Source of the DNA: Larkinella sp965227735
GTDB lineage: Bacteria > Bacteroidota > Bacteroidia > Cytophagales > Spirosomataceae
Direction: 5' to 3'
Length of the DNA stretch: 64,000 nucleotides
NCBI RefSeq assembly: GCF_965227735.1
Contig: NZ_OZ245776.1
Span: 4,960,001 to 5,024,000 of the forward strand
Under the pieces are notes generated by a model. It was not told the origin of the DNA. It saw only the letters and a program-made list of their open reading frames with translations, and made no database searches. Numbering within the stretch: the stretch's first letter is position 1; each line of letters begins with the position of its first letter. The translations under genes and the position numbers were made by a program. Below, piece by piece: positions 1 through 9,355 of the stretch.

Positions 1-33
1 AAATTTCCCCGCTTATTTTTTCACAGGTGTTGA

Positions 34-41
34 TAACTTTG
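34..41 (+). promoter_or_regulatory. Possible -7 promoter element before the N-acetyltransferase gene
   Basis: TAACTTTG matches the Bacteroidota -7 consensus TAnnTTTG and ends five bases before the ATG at 47. The -33 position (11-14) reads GCTT, so that half is poor. If real, the transcript would be almost leaderless. The window begins too close to judge further. Confidence 0.3.
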
Positions 42-46
42 TACCC

Positions 47-919
47 ATGCCATCCCAACTCATTCAGCAACAAGAACCCGCGCCAGCCCTGTCGGGAATC
101 GATCTCGATGCTTATTTTCAGCGCATCGGCTACACAGGAGACCGTATGCCCACGCTCGAAACGCTGCGAACCCTCCAGCGGCTCCACACCGAAACCATTC
201 CGTTCGAAAACCTCAACCCGTTGCTGGGTCTGCCGGTTTTGCTGGACAGTGATTCGCTTCAGCAAAAAATGGTGCAGCGTGGGCGGGGCGGGTATTGTTT
301 CGAGCAAAACCGGCTGTTGAGCTTCGTTCTGCAAGCGCTGGGTTTTCAGGTTCGGGGGCTGGCCGCCCGCGTTCTCTGGAACGTTCCGGAAGGCAGCGTC
401 AAAGCCATCACGCACATGTTGCTGCAGGTGGAGATGGGGCCGGAATCGTACCTGGTGGATGTGGGTTTTGGCGGTTTGTCGCCCACCGGCCCCGTACGGC
501 TTGAGCTGAATACGGTGCAGGAGACTCCCCATGAACCGTTCCGGTTGATCGAGTCAAACGGTGAGCTGGAAGTACAGGCGGAAGTCAGAAACGAGTGGCG
601 GTCGTTGTATCGCTTTACGTTGCGGGAGTTCCTGTTGCCTGATTATGAAATGTTTAGCTTTTATCTGTGTACGCATTCCAACTCGTATTTTCTCCGCAGT
701 CTGGCCGTTGCCCGAACGACGGCCGACCGGCGGTATGGCCTGCGCGATACGGTTTTGACGACGCATCGTTTGGGGGGCGAATCGGAGCAACGGGAACTTG
801 GCAGCGTGGCCGAATTCCGCACGGTACTCGAAGAAATTTTTCGGCTGACGCTACCCGATACGCCAAACCTTGACGCAACTTTGCAGCGCATTATCGATGC
901 ATCATCCGCGGATCAATAA
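47..919 (+). CDS. Arylamine N-acetyltransferase
   Basis: This cytoplasmic enzyme moves an acetyl (or other acyl) group from CoA to arylamines and hydrazines through a cysteine thioester. The 290-residue length is normal for the family. The catalytic triad is visible: Cys84 in the RGGYCFE motif, His123 in THML and Asp138 in VDVGFGG. The N-terminal LDAYFQRIGY and the PFENL segment are also typical. The ATG at 47 is used because the next in-frame Met (about residue 39) would remove the conserved N-terminal helix. It stands alone, 130 bases before the carbonic anhydrase gene on the same strand. The natural substrate cannot be told from sequence. Confidence 0.95.
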   Translation: MPSQLIQQQEPAPALSGIDLDAYFQRIGYTGDRMPTLETLRTLQRLHTETIPFENLNPLLGLPVLLDSDSLQQKMVQRGRGGYCFEQNRLLSFVLQALGFQVRGLAARVLWNVPEGSVKAITHMLLQVEMGPESYLVDVGFGGLSPTGPVRLELNTVQETPHEPFRLIESNGELEVQAEVRNEWRSLYRFTLREFLLPDYEMFSFYLCTHSNSYFLRSLAVARTTADRRYGLRDTVLTTHRLGGESEQRELGSVAEFRTVLEEIFRLTLPDTPNLDATLQRIIDASSADQ

Positions 920-1049
920 CTATTTTGTGGTTACCCGGTTTCGTATTGTAAAGGGGGCGCTGTCGCTTTTCAGTACAGACTGCCCGGTTTGATTTTGATA
1001 GAACGAAATAAATTGCCGAGATTGGGCGCTTACTTTATCATCCTATCCC

Positions 1050-1700
1050 ATGAATATTAGCAGCGTATTTCAAAACAACGAAAAGTGGATCGCCGAGAAA
1101 CTGGCTGGCGACGAAGATTATTTCACCAAGTTGTCGCAGGGGCAACAGCCGGAGTTTCTCTATATTGGCTGTTCCGACAGCCGGGTTACTGCCGAAGACC
1201 TGATGGGGGTTAAGCCGGGGGAAGTGTTCGTTCACCGCAACATTGCAAACCTGGTCAACAACGTCGATTTGAATGTCATGTCGGTGCTGAATTATGCCGT
1301 TCGGCACTTGAAAGTCAACCATGTGGTCGTGTGTGGACACTACAATTGCGGGGGGGTGAAAGCGGCTATGGAACCGGTCGATCTGGGGATTTTGAACCCG
1401 TGGTTGCGCAACATCCGCGATGTATACCGCTATCACAAGGACGAATTGAATGCCATTGAGGACGTTAAAGCCCGTTACGACCGGCTCGTGGAACTGAATG
1501 TGGAAGAACAGTGTGTCAACCTGATCAAAACCGCGGCCATTCAGGAAGCCTTCCGCGAGCGGGGCGTCCGGGTTCACGGCTGGGTGTTCGACGTTCGCAC
1601 CGGAAAATTGATCGATCTGAAGATTAATTTTGAAGAGAAAATGAAAAGCATCATGGAGATTTATAACCTCTATGAGCCCGTTTCACCTATAGTGAAATAA
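1050..1700 (+). CDS. Beta-class carbonic anhydrase
   Basis: It interconverts CO2 and bicarbonate in the cytoplasm. The protein has 216 residues, the usual beta-class size. Zinc ligands are Cys41 in CSDSRV, His97 and Cys100 in GHYNCGG, and the Asp43-Arg45 dyad lies in the same first motif. HRNIAN is a further family signature. The ATG at 1050 follows the sequence TTACTTTATC, a weak -7-like element. The gene is followed by a perfect 28-base palindrome and then by the AT-rich defence island, so it marks the left flank of that island. Bicarbonate supply also feeds carbamoyl-phosphate synthase, encoded at 53-56 kb, but no direct link is visible. Confidence 0.96.
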   Translation: MNISSVFQNNEKWIAEKLAGDEDYFTKLSQGQQPEFLYIGCSDSRVTAEDLMGVKPGEVFVHRNIANLVNNVDLNVMSVLNYAVRHLKVNHVVVCGHYNCGGVKAAMEPVDLGILNPWLRNIRDVYRYHKDELNAIEDVKARYDRLVELNVEEQCVNLIKTAAIQEAFRERGVRVHGWVFDVRTGKLIDLKINFEEKMKSIMEIYNLYEPVSPIVK

Positions 1701-1757
1701 GTCGGGCCAAAACAAATCTGCATGGCCTCAGGCTCAATTCGATATCCGTTACTGACT

Positions 1758-1785
1758 GCCGTACGGCTTAATTAAGCCGTACGGC
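1758..1785. repeat. Perfect 28-base palindrome downstream of the carbonic anhydrase gene
   Basis: Two 14-base arms (GCCGTACGGCTTAA and its complement) meet with no spacer. It lies 57 bases after the carbonic anhydrase stop and just before base composition drops. It could be a terminator, but no U-tract follows, so a protein-binding site or island boundary is also possible. Confidence 0.6.
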
Positions 1786-1935
1786 CGGTTGAAAACCCGG
1801 GAGGTATAATTCCAAAAGACTTTATTGATCAGAGAACTTCATTAACTTGCTTTATGGTGTTTAGGATTTAGGGTAATAAGCGAAAGTGTTGATATTCTTT
1901 TGCTATTTTTAAGTTGTTGGATAATTGGCTACATT

Positions 1936-3267
1936 ATGAACCATTTTAGAATTGAAGAATTAGTGGTTAACAAAATAGGGCCGTTTGCTCATTTGAAGAT
2001 GAAATTCCCACAAAAAGTTAACCAAAATAAAGCTGAAATCCATATCCTTACAGGAGAAAATGGGACAGGAAAAAGCACCATTCTGCAAATTTTAAGTCGA
2101 TGTATTCCTCAAAATGATCCTGTTTTAAAAAAAAAGCAGTGGACTGCAATGGTTGATGAAAGTAATTATACTATTGCATTTTCTGATGGTTATAAGGGTA
2201 ACTATGACTTTCGCCATTTAAGATATATTTATACCAAAGGATCCTCGAAGAGCAGAGAAAAGGTTTTTTCAATAGGCAATGATATTATTAAAAACATTAA
2301 CTCCCCTACTATTAAAAATTATTTATCTAGTGGAGATGAAGATAAATATATAATTGCGTTTTTTTGTTACTCAGGCTACCGGAAATTGTCAGATTCTACT
2401 GTCGATGCCATTTCTGGTTTAAAAATGAGCCCATTTGAAAATGCTCTTGATTTTGATAAATCGACCGATACTAAAACATTAGTTAAATGGCTAGCTAATG
2501 CTATCACTAAAAATGCCTTGGCTTATGTGAAGAGAACTCCGAAAGACAGAGAACGTGCGTTTGAATATCATAGACCAATAGCACAGCTCGAAGATATTAT
2601 ATCAAAAATAACCGGACAACGCATAGAGTTTGAATTGCAAGAAGATCCTCTTAAAATTGTAATTTATGTAGATGACAACCCACTTGAGTTCGATCAATTA
2701 CCTGATGGGTTGAAGTCGATTATTAGTTGGATAGGTGATTTGATAATGCGATTAGACCGTATTAACTGGGAAACACCAGAGTCTATAATGGAACGCAATT
2801 TTATCTTATTTTTAGACGAGATAGAAATTCATCTTCATCCAGCTTGGCAGCGAAAAATATTGCCGATTATTCAGCATTTATTTGTAAATGCTCAAATTTT
2901 CATCTCAACTCATTCACCTTTTGTAGTTGGCTCAGTTGACGGAGCTTGGATTCATCGATTTGTGAAAAAAGATAATGTCACAAGTGATTCTGTGGGGAAA
3001 CCTATTCTTTCAGAAGATTCAAACAGTTATGAGTATGTATTAAATGAAATTTTCGAAATTAGGGAACGATTTGGAGTCGAAGTTGAAGAATCTTTGCAAG
3101 AATTTAATAAGATTAAGAATAAAATTTTAAGTGGCGATAAAGACTATGACCGAACACGATTTTCTGTTCTGATTGATATACTAATGAAGCAAAGTACTGA
3201 GATCCAAAATATAGTGGGTATGGAATTACGGCAATTAAACCGTATAACTAATCAAAATTTTGCGTAG
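1936..3267 (+). CDS. ptuA: AAA/ABC-type ATPase of a Septu-like defence module (PtuA-like)
   Basis: A 443-residue ATPase of the SMC/ABC-like group used as the sensor or motor subunit in Septu and retron-associated PtuAB systems. Walker A GENGTGKS spans residues 40-47, Walker B ends in Asp294-Glu295 (FLFLDEIE), and an H-loop-like STHSPF holds His326. The N-terminal FRIEELVVNKIGPF is typical of these ATPases. A longer frame opens at 1900, but the ATG at 1936 is preferred because homologous N-termini start near MNxFRI. The stop is three bases before the HNH gene, so the two are surely co-transcribed. The region is strikingly AT-rich compared with both flanks, which suggests horizontal acquisition. 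In known systems the ATPase assembles with the nuclease and restrains it until phage infection. That role here is inferred. Confidence 0.85.
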   Translation: MNHFRIEELVVNKIGPFAHLKMKFPQKVNQNKAEIHILTGENGTGKSTILQILSRCIPQNDPVLKKKQWTAMVDESNYTIAFSDGYKGNYDFRHLRYIYTKGSSKSREKVFSIGNDIIKNINSPTIKNYLSSGDEDKYIIAFFCYSGYRKLSDSTVDAISGLKMSPFENALDFDKSTDTKTLVKWLANAITKNALAYVKRTPKDRERAFEYHRPIAQLEDIISKITGQRIEFELQEDPLKIVIYVDDNPLEFDQLPDGLKSIISWIGDLIMRLDRINWETPESIMERNFILFLDEIEIHLHPAWQRKILPIIQHLFVNAQIFISTHSPFVVGSVDGAWIHRFVKKDNVTSDSVGKPILSEDSNSYEYVLNEIFEIRERFGVEVEESLQEFNKIKNKILSGDKDYDRTRFSVLIDILMKQSTEIQNIVGMELRQLNRITNQNFA

Positions 3268-3270
3268 AAA

Positions 3271-3888
3271 ATGAAAGCTTTTGTTCGATTAAATTCCCCA
3301 CCTGTACTCACAGAATTAGATAGTGCTACCAACAAACCGAGATGGATATCTTTTGGCGAACGATATAAAAATAATCGTGAAAGAAATCCTGGGTTTCGCT
3401 TTAATTGGCCTAATATTCGAAAAGTTTCATTAAATGCCCACATATTGCCTACACTTAGATTGCAAACACAAGATCATTGTTCTTACTGTGATGGTTTTCC
3501 GCTAAAAAAGGGAGAAAATTCAATAGACCACTTTCTTCCAAAATCGAAACCGACATTTTATACGATTGTTTGTCAATGGACAAATTTATATTTGGCATGT
3601 ACTCATTGTCAAGATTCAAAAGTTGAAAAAGTAAATCCGTTCATATTGCGTCCTGATAATAATGAATATTTATTTTCACGTTTTTTTGTGTACAACTACA
3701 TATTGCAAACGATAGAAATAAATCCTCTATCTTCTGCTCAAGATCAAAAAAGGGCTGCTGAAACTATACAGTTTTTTGATTTTAATCATACTGCTTTGAT
3801 AATTAGTCGACGTCATGCATTTGAACGATATAATGGGGTTGTGAATCCTATAATAGATGATTTTAATTTCAGATTTATGTTTGAGTGA
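3271..3888 (+). CDS. ptuB: HNH endonuclease of a Septu-like defence module (PtuB-like)
   Basis: A 205-residue HNH nuclease resembling the TIGR02646/PtuB group found beside AAA ATPases. The core has a Cys70-x-x-Cys73 pair, the catalytic-type Asp86-His87 in IDHFLPKSK, the WTNLYLAC segment and a second pair Cys110-x-x-Cys113 that would complete a structural zinc site. The usual Asn after the second Cys pair is replaced by Gln114 (CQDSK). The start codon follows the ATPase stop by three bases, giving a tight two-gene operon. Neither flank of this pair encodes a reverse transcriptase, so this looks like a stand-alone Septu pair and not the effector of a retron. Base composition is as AT-rich as the ATPase gene. 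Confidence 0.82.
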   Translation: MKAFVRLNSPPVLTELDSATNKPRWISFGERYKNNRERNPGFRFNWPNIRKVSLNAHILPTLRLQTQDHCSYCDGFPLKKGENSIDHFLPKSKPTFYTIVCQWTNLYLACTHCQDSKVEKVNPFILRPDNNEYLFSRFFVYNYILQTIEINPLSSAQDQKRAAETIQFFDFNHTALIISRRHAFERYNGVVNPIIDDFNFRFMFE

Positions 3889-4150
3889 CAATAAGTATTA
3901 AGTTAGTCTTAATTTTAGTATTAAATCTTTCTTGAAGGAAAGGAATCTATTTGTAATTAGTAGTGAATGATTAAAAATAGATTGATGAAACTGGTTTTAT
4001 TCTATATTTTAATTGATTACGATTCTGGAAAAACCTAAATAGTGGTAATTCTAAATGACTGTTTTAATACATTACCCAAAAATTCTCTAGGTAGTTCTAA
4101 TCTTTTCTACACTACTTATCTGAAATTAATTTTGTATTAGACGGACCCAT

Positions 4151-4855
4151 TCAGTCCGGCGACCCATGGGGAATTAGCCGGAAGCGATACCGGAGCGCGA
4201 TGTGTTCCAGGGCACCATCGGGCAACGGATCTTCCTGTTTTGCAGCAGGAGTCAGCCAGGCCGACCAATCCGTCGATGCCTGCGGCCGCTTGGGAAGGTC
4301 GAGCGGAAAATCGACCGGCGTATTGTGAACGAATACCCGCATATGCCATTTTTTTAGGCTGATTGGCGTAGTCTCCCACGGTAAAATCACAAAATTTCCT
4401 TCTTGTCGAATCCGATCGGGATGCGGGTTGTCCAGATCCTGTCCGATGAATTGAGGAATCAGAACCGAGTCGATGGCCGCTCCCTTGAGAAAGGATTGTG
4501 TGGCACGCATCTCCACCTCCACCACCGCCCGGTGATCGGCGTATTCCAGCCGGTATTCCTGCTGATCCGACCAGTTTAGGTATAGTATGAACCAGATAAT
4601 GAGCGCAATACCGTCGAAGATCTGGAGATGCCGGATGTAATTTTCGACCAGGAAATACCGCGCCAGAAACCACACTACGAAGAAGCCGATGAAGGCCGCC
4701 AGAAAACCGCCCCAGGTTGCCAGGTAGGCTACTCCCAGCCGGGCATCCGGGCCGGTGGCATGGCTGTTGAGGGCAACGGTTACTTCGAAAAACAAAAAAT
4801 AAAACAAGGGTGCCGCACACAGGCTGGCGACGAATAAGGTGAAAAATCGTTCCAT
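4151..4855 (-). CDS. Membrane protein of unknown function
   Basis: A 234-residue protein that I do not recognise. Three hydrophobic segments are visible near residues 5-30 (FTLFVASLCAAPLFYFLFF), 43-68 (LATWGGFLAAFIGFFVVW) and 82-95 (IFDGIALIIWFILYL). The remaining C-terminal 135 residues are soluble and rich in Trp and Pro. The ATG at 4855 places the first membrane helix at the N-terminus. Base composition returns to the genomic norm here, so this gene marks the right flank of the defence island. It is transcribed toward the island and away from the sensor kinase gene, with which it shares a 222-base divergent gap. No operon partner is visible. Confidence 0.75.
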   Translation of the reverse strand: MERFFTLFVASLCAAPLFYFLFFEVTVALNSHATGPDARLGVAYLATWGGFLAAFIGFFVVWFLARYFLVENYIRHLQIFDGIALIIWFILYLNWSDQQEYRLEYADHRAVVEVEMRATQSFLKGAAIDSVLIPQFIGQDLDNPHPDRIRQEGNFVILPWETTPISLKKWHMRVFVHNTPVDFPLDLPKRPQASTDWSAWLTPAAKQEDPLPDGALEHIALRYRFRLIPHGSPD

Positions 4856-5077
4856 GATGGAGCGAAATAACGAACCGAGAACGCACTATTTAAGTGGGAA
4901 TTGACATTGAGCGTGGTTTGGTGAATAAGGCAACCCGAAAAATCAATAGATAACAAAACTGTTTTCTGCGAATACAATTTCACGCACGATTTTTGATGGA
5001 ATAGTACAATTGTCAGACACGGTTATAATTTGTTGAGAAATAGTTATTTTACCAAAAAATAACGCAGCGGGTTTTGT

Positions 5078-8000
5078 ATGAAAGTAATATGTGCTGTTCT
5101 GTTGCTATCCCTCTTGCAGGTTCAGCCGTTTAACGCCCGGGCCGTTCCAATACGGTTCAAACACCTTACCACCAACGAAGGGCTATCCCAGAACAATGTA
5201 ACCTGTGTTTTACAAGACAGGCAGGGATTTATGTGGTTTGGCACGCAGGACGGTTTAAACCGCTTTGATGGCTATACCTTCACCGTATATCGGAATGACC
5301 CCAGAGAAGAAAACAGCCTGAGTCATAATTTTATCCGGACAATCTACGAAGATCGCAAAGGCCGCCTGTGGATCGGTACGGAAGACGGTGGTCTGAATCT
5401 CTTTAACCGCGAAACCGACACCTTTGTCAGCTTTCAGCGGACGGCCGACAAGCTCAACAGCCTGAGCCACAATCAGGTGATCTCGATGGCAGAAGACCGT
5501 CAGGGAATGCTGTGGGTCGGCACCTACGGTGGCGGTTTGAACCGCTTCGATCCGACCCGGCAAGCCTTTACCCATTTTACCCACAATGCGGCCAAACCCC
5601 GGAGTCTGGGGAATGATTTTATCTACGATATACTGGTCGATGCGAAAGGACGGCTCTGGGCGGCAACCGGCGGGGGCGGACTGGATCTGTTCGATGCGAC
5701 GACGCAAACATTCCGGCACTTCGTCAACAACCCCGCCGATCCGGGTTCGCTGAGCAACGACAACGTCACCGCTCTCCTGCAAGATTCGCAAAACCGGATC
5801 TGGGTGGCCACCGAGGGCGGTGGCCTGAACCTGTTGAATGCCGATCAGCACACGTTTACCCGGTTTCAACACAGCAAAACCGATGTCAACACCATTGGCC
5901 ACAACGACGTTATTTCGCTGGAAGAAGGAAATGCGGGAAGTCTGTGGATAGGTACCCGGAATGGCGGAATTAGCATTCTGAGCAAAGATTTTACCACTGT
6001 AGTCCGCCATCCTTTCAGCGAAACCAACAGCGAAGGATTGAACAACGGCTCGATTTATGCCATCTGCCGGGATCGGAAAGGCGATATGTGGATCGGTACC
6101 TACAGCGGAGGAGTCAACTTTTACGATCGTGAACCCCGAAAGTTTGAACACTATGAAAAAGATCGCTACAATCTTAATAGTCTGACTAACAACAATGTAT
6201 TGTCTGTGCTGGAAGATGCCGAAGGGAACCTCTGGATGGGAACGGACGGCGGAGGTCTGAACCGCCTGAACCGCAAAACCAATCGGTTTACCCAGTTCAG
6301 GCACGACCCTGATCGTCCACGCAGCATCGGCAGCGATTTTGTGATGTGTGTCTTCGAAGACCGCGATCACCGGATTTGGGCGGGCAGTTACAAAGGTGGG
6401 CTGAGTCGGTGGGAAAAAGAACCGGGCGAGTTTGTCAATTTCCCGAGAAGTGACGGTCCGGATGGCATCAGCCACGAAAGCATTTGCGCCATTACCGAAG
6501 ACAACGAAGGTAATCTGTGGCTCGGAACGCTGGGCGCCGGGGTGAGCCGGTACGACAAAAAAACCGGGTTGTTTACGCATTTTCGGCCTGATCTGACCCA
6601 ACCGGGTACCCTGAGCCATGCGGTTATCCGGTCGTTGTATTGCGACCGGGGCGGTACGGTCTGGGTTGGCACGGAAGGCGGTGGGCTAAACCGGTTCGAT
6701 CGCCGGAGCAATACCTTCATGAGTTACCGGTACCACCGAAATGTGCCCGGAAGTCTGAGCAACAATCTGGTCAACAGCATTTACGAAGACTCTAATGGCA
6801 CGTTGTGGGTGGGCACCGACAGCGGGCTGAATAAATTCAATGCCAAAGCCCAAACGTTTACAATATACCGTCAGGCGGAGGGCTTGCCGAACGATGTGGT
6901 TCAGGGGCTGGCGGAAGACCGTCGGAAAAACCTCTGGATCAGTACCAATCGGGGGCTTTCCCGGTTTACGCCACGAACCGGCACCTTCCGGAACTACGGT
7001 GTCAGCGATGGTTTGCAGGGCAATTCGTTCAACCGGAGGGCGGTTTCTAAGGGGCGGCTGGGTGAACTTTTCTTCGGCGGAACCAACGGTCTGAACGCGT
7101 TTGATGCCGATAGTTTGCATGATAATTCGGCGATTCCACCGGTTTTTGTTACGAATTTCCACCTGTTTAATCAACCCGTGGTTATTGGCGCTCCGGATTC
7201 GCTGCTGCGAAAAAGCATCGATGAAAACACCCAAGTCACACTGGCCTACTGGCAGTCGATGTTTTCGGTAACCTTTGCCGCCTTGAATTACAGCCAGCCC
7301 GAAAAAAACCAGTATGCGTATCAACTGGAGGGATTCGACCGGGGCTGGATTTACGCCGGCCATTCCCGGATGGCAACCTACACCAACCTGGACCCCGGCG
7401 CGTATGTTTTCCGGGTGAGGGCATCCAACAACGACGGCGTTTGGAACGAGCGGGGCACCTCGCTCCGGATTGTTATTACCCCGCCCTACTGGGAAACCTG
7501 GTGGTTTCGAACCGGCCTGGTGCTGGCTTTCCTGCTGGGGGCCTATGGCTTGTATCGATATCGGGTAAAAACCATCGAAAACCAGAAAGAGGAGCTGGAA
7601 AAAGAAGTGGGCGAACGAACCGCCGAAGTGTTGTACCAATCGGAAGAAATTCAGACCCAATCAGAACATTTACAGGTTCTGGTCGAAGAAATCCACGAAC
7701 AACGGTTGCAGGAAAAACACGCGCGGGAAGAAGCCGAAAAAGCCAACCAGGCCAAAAGCGTCTTTCTGGCCACGATGAGCCACGAAATCCGGACGCCCAT
7801 GAATGGTGTGCTGGGCATGACCTATTTGTTGCAGGAAACGGAACTGTCGGAAGAGCAGCACGAATACGTCGACACCATTCACCAGTGCGGAACGAATCTG
7901 CTGGGCGTGATCAACGACATTCTTGATTTTTCCAAGATCGAATCCGGGAGTCTGGAACTGGAACTCCAGGATGTCGATCTGCGGCATTGCGTGGAAGACG

Positions 8001-9295
8001 TCCTCGATCTGTTTGCCAGCAAAGCCGCCGAACTGGAGCTGGATCTGGTCTATGAACTGGATCCGCAGGTGCCGACACAGGTCATTGGCGACAGCCTGCG
8101 GCTGCGTCAGATTCTGATCAACCTCGTGGGCAATGCCATCAAGTTTACCGAGCGGGGTGAGGTGTTTGTCAGCATTGGGTTGCAACGGCGGATCAGCGAT
8201 CGGGAACTGGAGCTGGTTTTTCAGGTTCGCGACACGGGCATCGGCATTCCGGAAGACAAACTGCAGCGGCTGTTCAAAGCCTTTTCGCAGGTCGATTCAT
8301 CCATGACCCGGCGGTATGGCGGCACGGGTCTCGGACTGGCCATCAGCGAACGGCTGGTCAAACTTATGGGTGGGGAAATTACGGTTAATAGCCAGATCGG
8401 GCTGGGAACTACGTTCACATTCACGATTCAATGTCAGATCAGCCAGCAGGCGCAACGGCAGTATATTTTCTTCAATACCGGCGAAAACGACGGGAAACGG
8501 GTTTTGCTCGTCGATGACAATCCCACGAATTTGACCATTCTAAAGGCTCATCTCGAACAGTGGAAACTCGTGGTGGTGGCGGCTTCGTCGGGCAAGCAGG
8601 CGCTGGCGATCATAAACCAGGAAGCGCCTTTTCAACTGGTTATTACGGATATGCAAATGCCGGAAATGAACGGGGTGCAACTGGCGCGGGCCATTCGCGG
8701 GCGAAACCTGGCGTTGCCGGTCATTCTGCTGAGTTCCATCGGTGAAGAAAGCCGCAAATCGTATCCGGAGCTTTTTTCGGCGGTTTTGACCAAGCCCGTC
8801 AGGCAGCAGCAGCTTTTTGATGTGGTGCAGAAGCAACTCAAGCAATCGGTGGAGCCCCGGGCGGTTGCCGCCAAAACCGTCCACCACGCGCTGTCGGATC
8901 AATTCTCCAAAGACTATCCTTTGCAGATTCTGGTCGCGGAAGATTACCCGGCCAATCAGAAACTGGCGCTCAACATTCTGAGTAAACTGGGGTATCAGGC
9001 GCATTTGGCCCAAAACGGTGCCGAAGTAATGGATCTGGTGAAACGGCGGTTTTACGACGTCATTCTGATGGATGTGCAGATGCCGGAAGTAAACGGCCTG
9101 GAAGCCACCATCCGCATTCGTCAGCAGCCGGGGCCTCAACCGACCATCATTGCAATGACGGCCAACGCCATGGCCGACGACCGCGAAGCGTGTTTGCACG
9201 CAGGGATGGACGATTACATCGCCAAACCAATTGTGATTGAAGAACTGAAAAATGCCCTCCAACAAGCCGCGATTTTACGGCAAACCGAACCCTGA
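5078..9295 (+). CDS. Hybrid two-component sensor kinase with Reg_prop propeller and two receiver domains
   Basis: A 1405-residue inner-membrane signalling protein. A signal peptide (about 1-22) is followed by many Reg_prop repeats (about 25-680, recurring LWxGTxGGGLNxF) that form periplasmic propellers, a Y_Y_Y domain (about 730-805), one membrane helix (about 808-828), a coiled coil, HisKA with His902 in MSHEIRTPMNG, a HATPase domain with N-box Asn1019, and receiver domains with phosphoacceptors Asp1191 (TDMQMP) and Asp1332 (MDVQMP). Classical hybrids of this architecture in Bacteroides sense glycans and end in an AraC DNA-binding domain. That domain is absent, so output must pass to another protein, perhaps through a separate HPt. 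Neighbours give no ligand hint. The last codons form one arm of a long hairpin. Confidence 0.93.
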   Translation: MKVICAVLLLSLLQVQPFNARAVPIRFKHLTTNEGLSQNNVTCVLQDRQGFMWFGTQDGLNRFDGYTFTVYRNDPREENSLSHNFIRTIYEDRKGRLWIGTEDGGLNLFNRETDTFVSFQRTADKLNSLSHNQVISMAEDRQGMLWVGTYGGGLNRFDPTRQAFTHFTHNAAKPRSLGNDFIYDILVDAKGRLWAATGGGGLDLFDATTQTFRHFVNNPADPGSLSNDNVTALLQDSQNRIWVATEGGGLNLLNADQHTFTRFQHSKTDVNTIGHNDVISLEEGNAGSLWIGTRNGGISILSKDFTTVVRHPFSETNSEGLNNGSIYAICRDRKGDMWIGTYSGGVNFYDREPRKFEHYEKDRYNLNSLTNNNVLSVLEDAEGNLWMGTDGGGLNRLNRKTNRFTQFRHDPDRPRSIGSDFVMCVFEDRDHRIWAGSYKGGLSRWEKEPGEFVNFPRSDGPDGISHESICAITEDNEGNLWLGTLGAGVSRYDKKTGLFTHFRPDLTQPGTLSHAVIRSLYCDRGGTVWVGTEGGGLNRFDRRSNTFMSYRYHRNVPGSLSNNLVNSIYEDSNGTLWVGTDSGLNKFNAKAQTFTIYRQAEGLPNDVVQGLAEDRRKNLWISTNRGLSRFTPRTGTFRNYGVSDGLQGNSFNRRAVSKGRLGELFFGGTNGLNAFDADSLHDNSAIPPVFVTNFHLFNQPVVIGAPDSLLRKSIDENTQVTLAYWQSMFSVTFAALNYSQPEKNQYAYQLEGFDRGWIYAGHSRMATYTNLDPGAYVFRVRASNNDGVWNERGTSLRIVITPPYWETWWFRTGLVLAFLLGAYGLYRYRVKTIENQKEELEKEVGERTAEVLYQSEEIQTQSEHLQVLVEEIHEQRLQEKHAREEAEKANQAKSVFLATMSHEIRTPMNGVLGMTYLLQETELSEEQHEYVDTIHQCGTNLLGVINDILDFSKIESGSLELELQDVDLRHCVEDVLDLFASKAAELELDLVYELDPQVPTQVIGDSLRLRQILINLVGNAIKFTERGEVFVSIGLQRRISDRELELVFQVRDTGIGIPEDKLQRLFKAFSQVDSSMTRRYGGTGLGLAISERLVKLMGGEITVNSQIGLGTTFTFTIQCQISQQAQRQYIFFNTGENDGKRVLLVDDNPTNLTILKAHLEQWKLVVVAASSGKQALAIINQEAPFQLVITDMQMPEMNGVQLARAIRGRNLALPVILLSSIGEESRKSYPELFSAVLTKPVRQQQLFDVVQKQLKQSVEPRAVAAKTVHHALSDQFSKDYPLQILVAEDYPANQKLALNILSKLGYQAHLAQNGAEVMDLVKRRFYDVILMDVQMPEVNGLEATIRIRQQPGPQPTIIAMTANAMADDREACLHAGMDDYIAKPIVIEELKNALQQAAILRQTEP

Positions 9296-9355
9296 CAGCG
9301 CCGGGCCGTCGATACGGCCAACGGCCCTGTCAGCGGTTCGGTTTGCCGTAAAATC
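9271..9355. repeat. Long hairpin pairing the 3' end of the hybrid kinase gene with the downstream spacer
   Basis: Bases 9271-9298 include the last eight codons and the stop of the kinase gene. They are complementary to 9327-9355 with a single one-base bulge. The pairing covers the stop codon. On the mRNA this would form a very stable terminal stem. Confidence 0.8.

Noticed and set aside
3889..4150. Possible retron msr/msd RNA next to the PtuAB-like genes
   Set aside because: No reverse transcriptase gene lies in either flank, and I see no long inverted repeat typical of an msr/msd region here.
4137..4886. 249-codon minus-strand frame overlapping the membrane-protein gene
   Set aside because: It is in another phase and composition is Arg/Gly/Ser-rich without hydrophobic helices. 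The 234-residue frame is the better gene.
5255..6619. 454-codon open frame on the minus strand inside the hybrid kinase gene
   Set aside because: It mirrors the repeated propeller coding sequence, shows no recognisable domain and lies fully antisense to a clear gene.
5150..7100. Regularly spaced repeats that might suggest a CRISPR array
   Set aside because: The repeats are coding, degenerate and in frame (Reg_prop blades). There are no identical short repeats with unique spacers.
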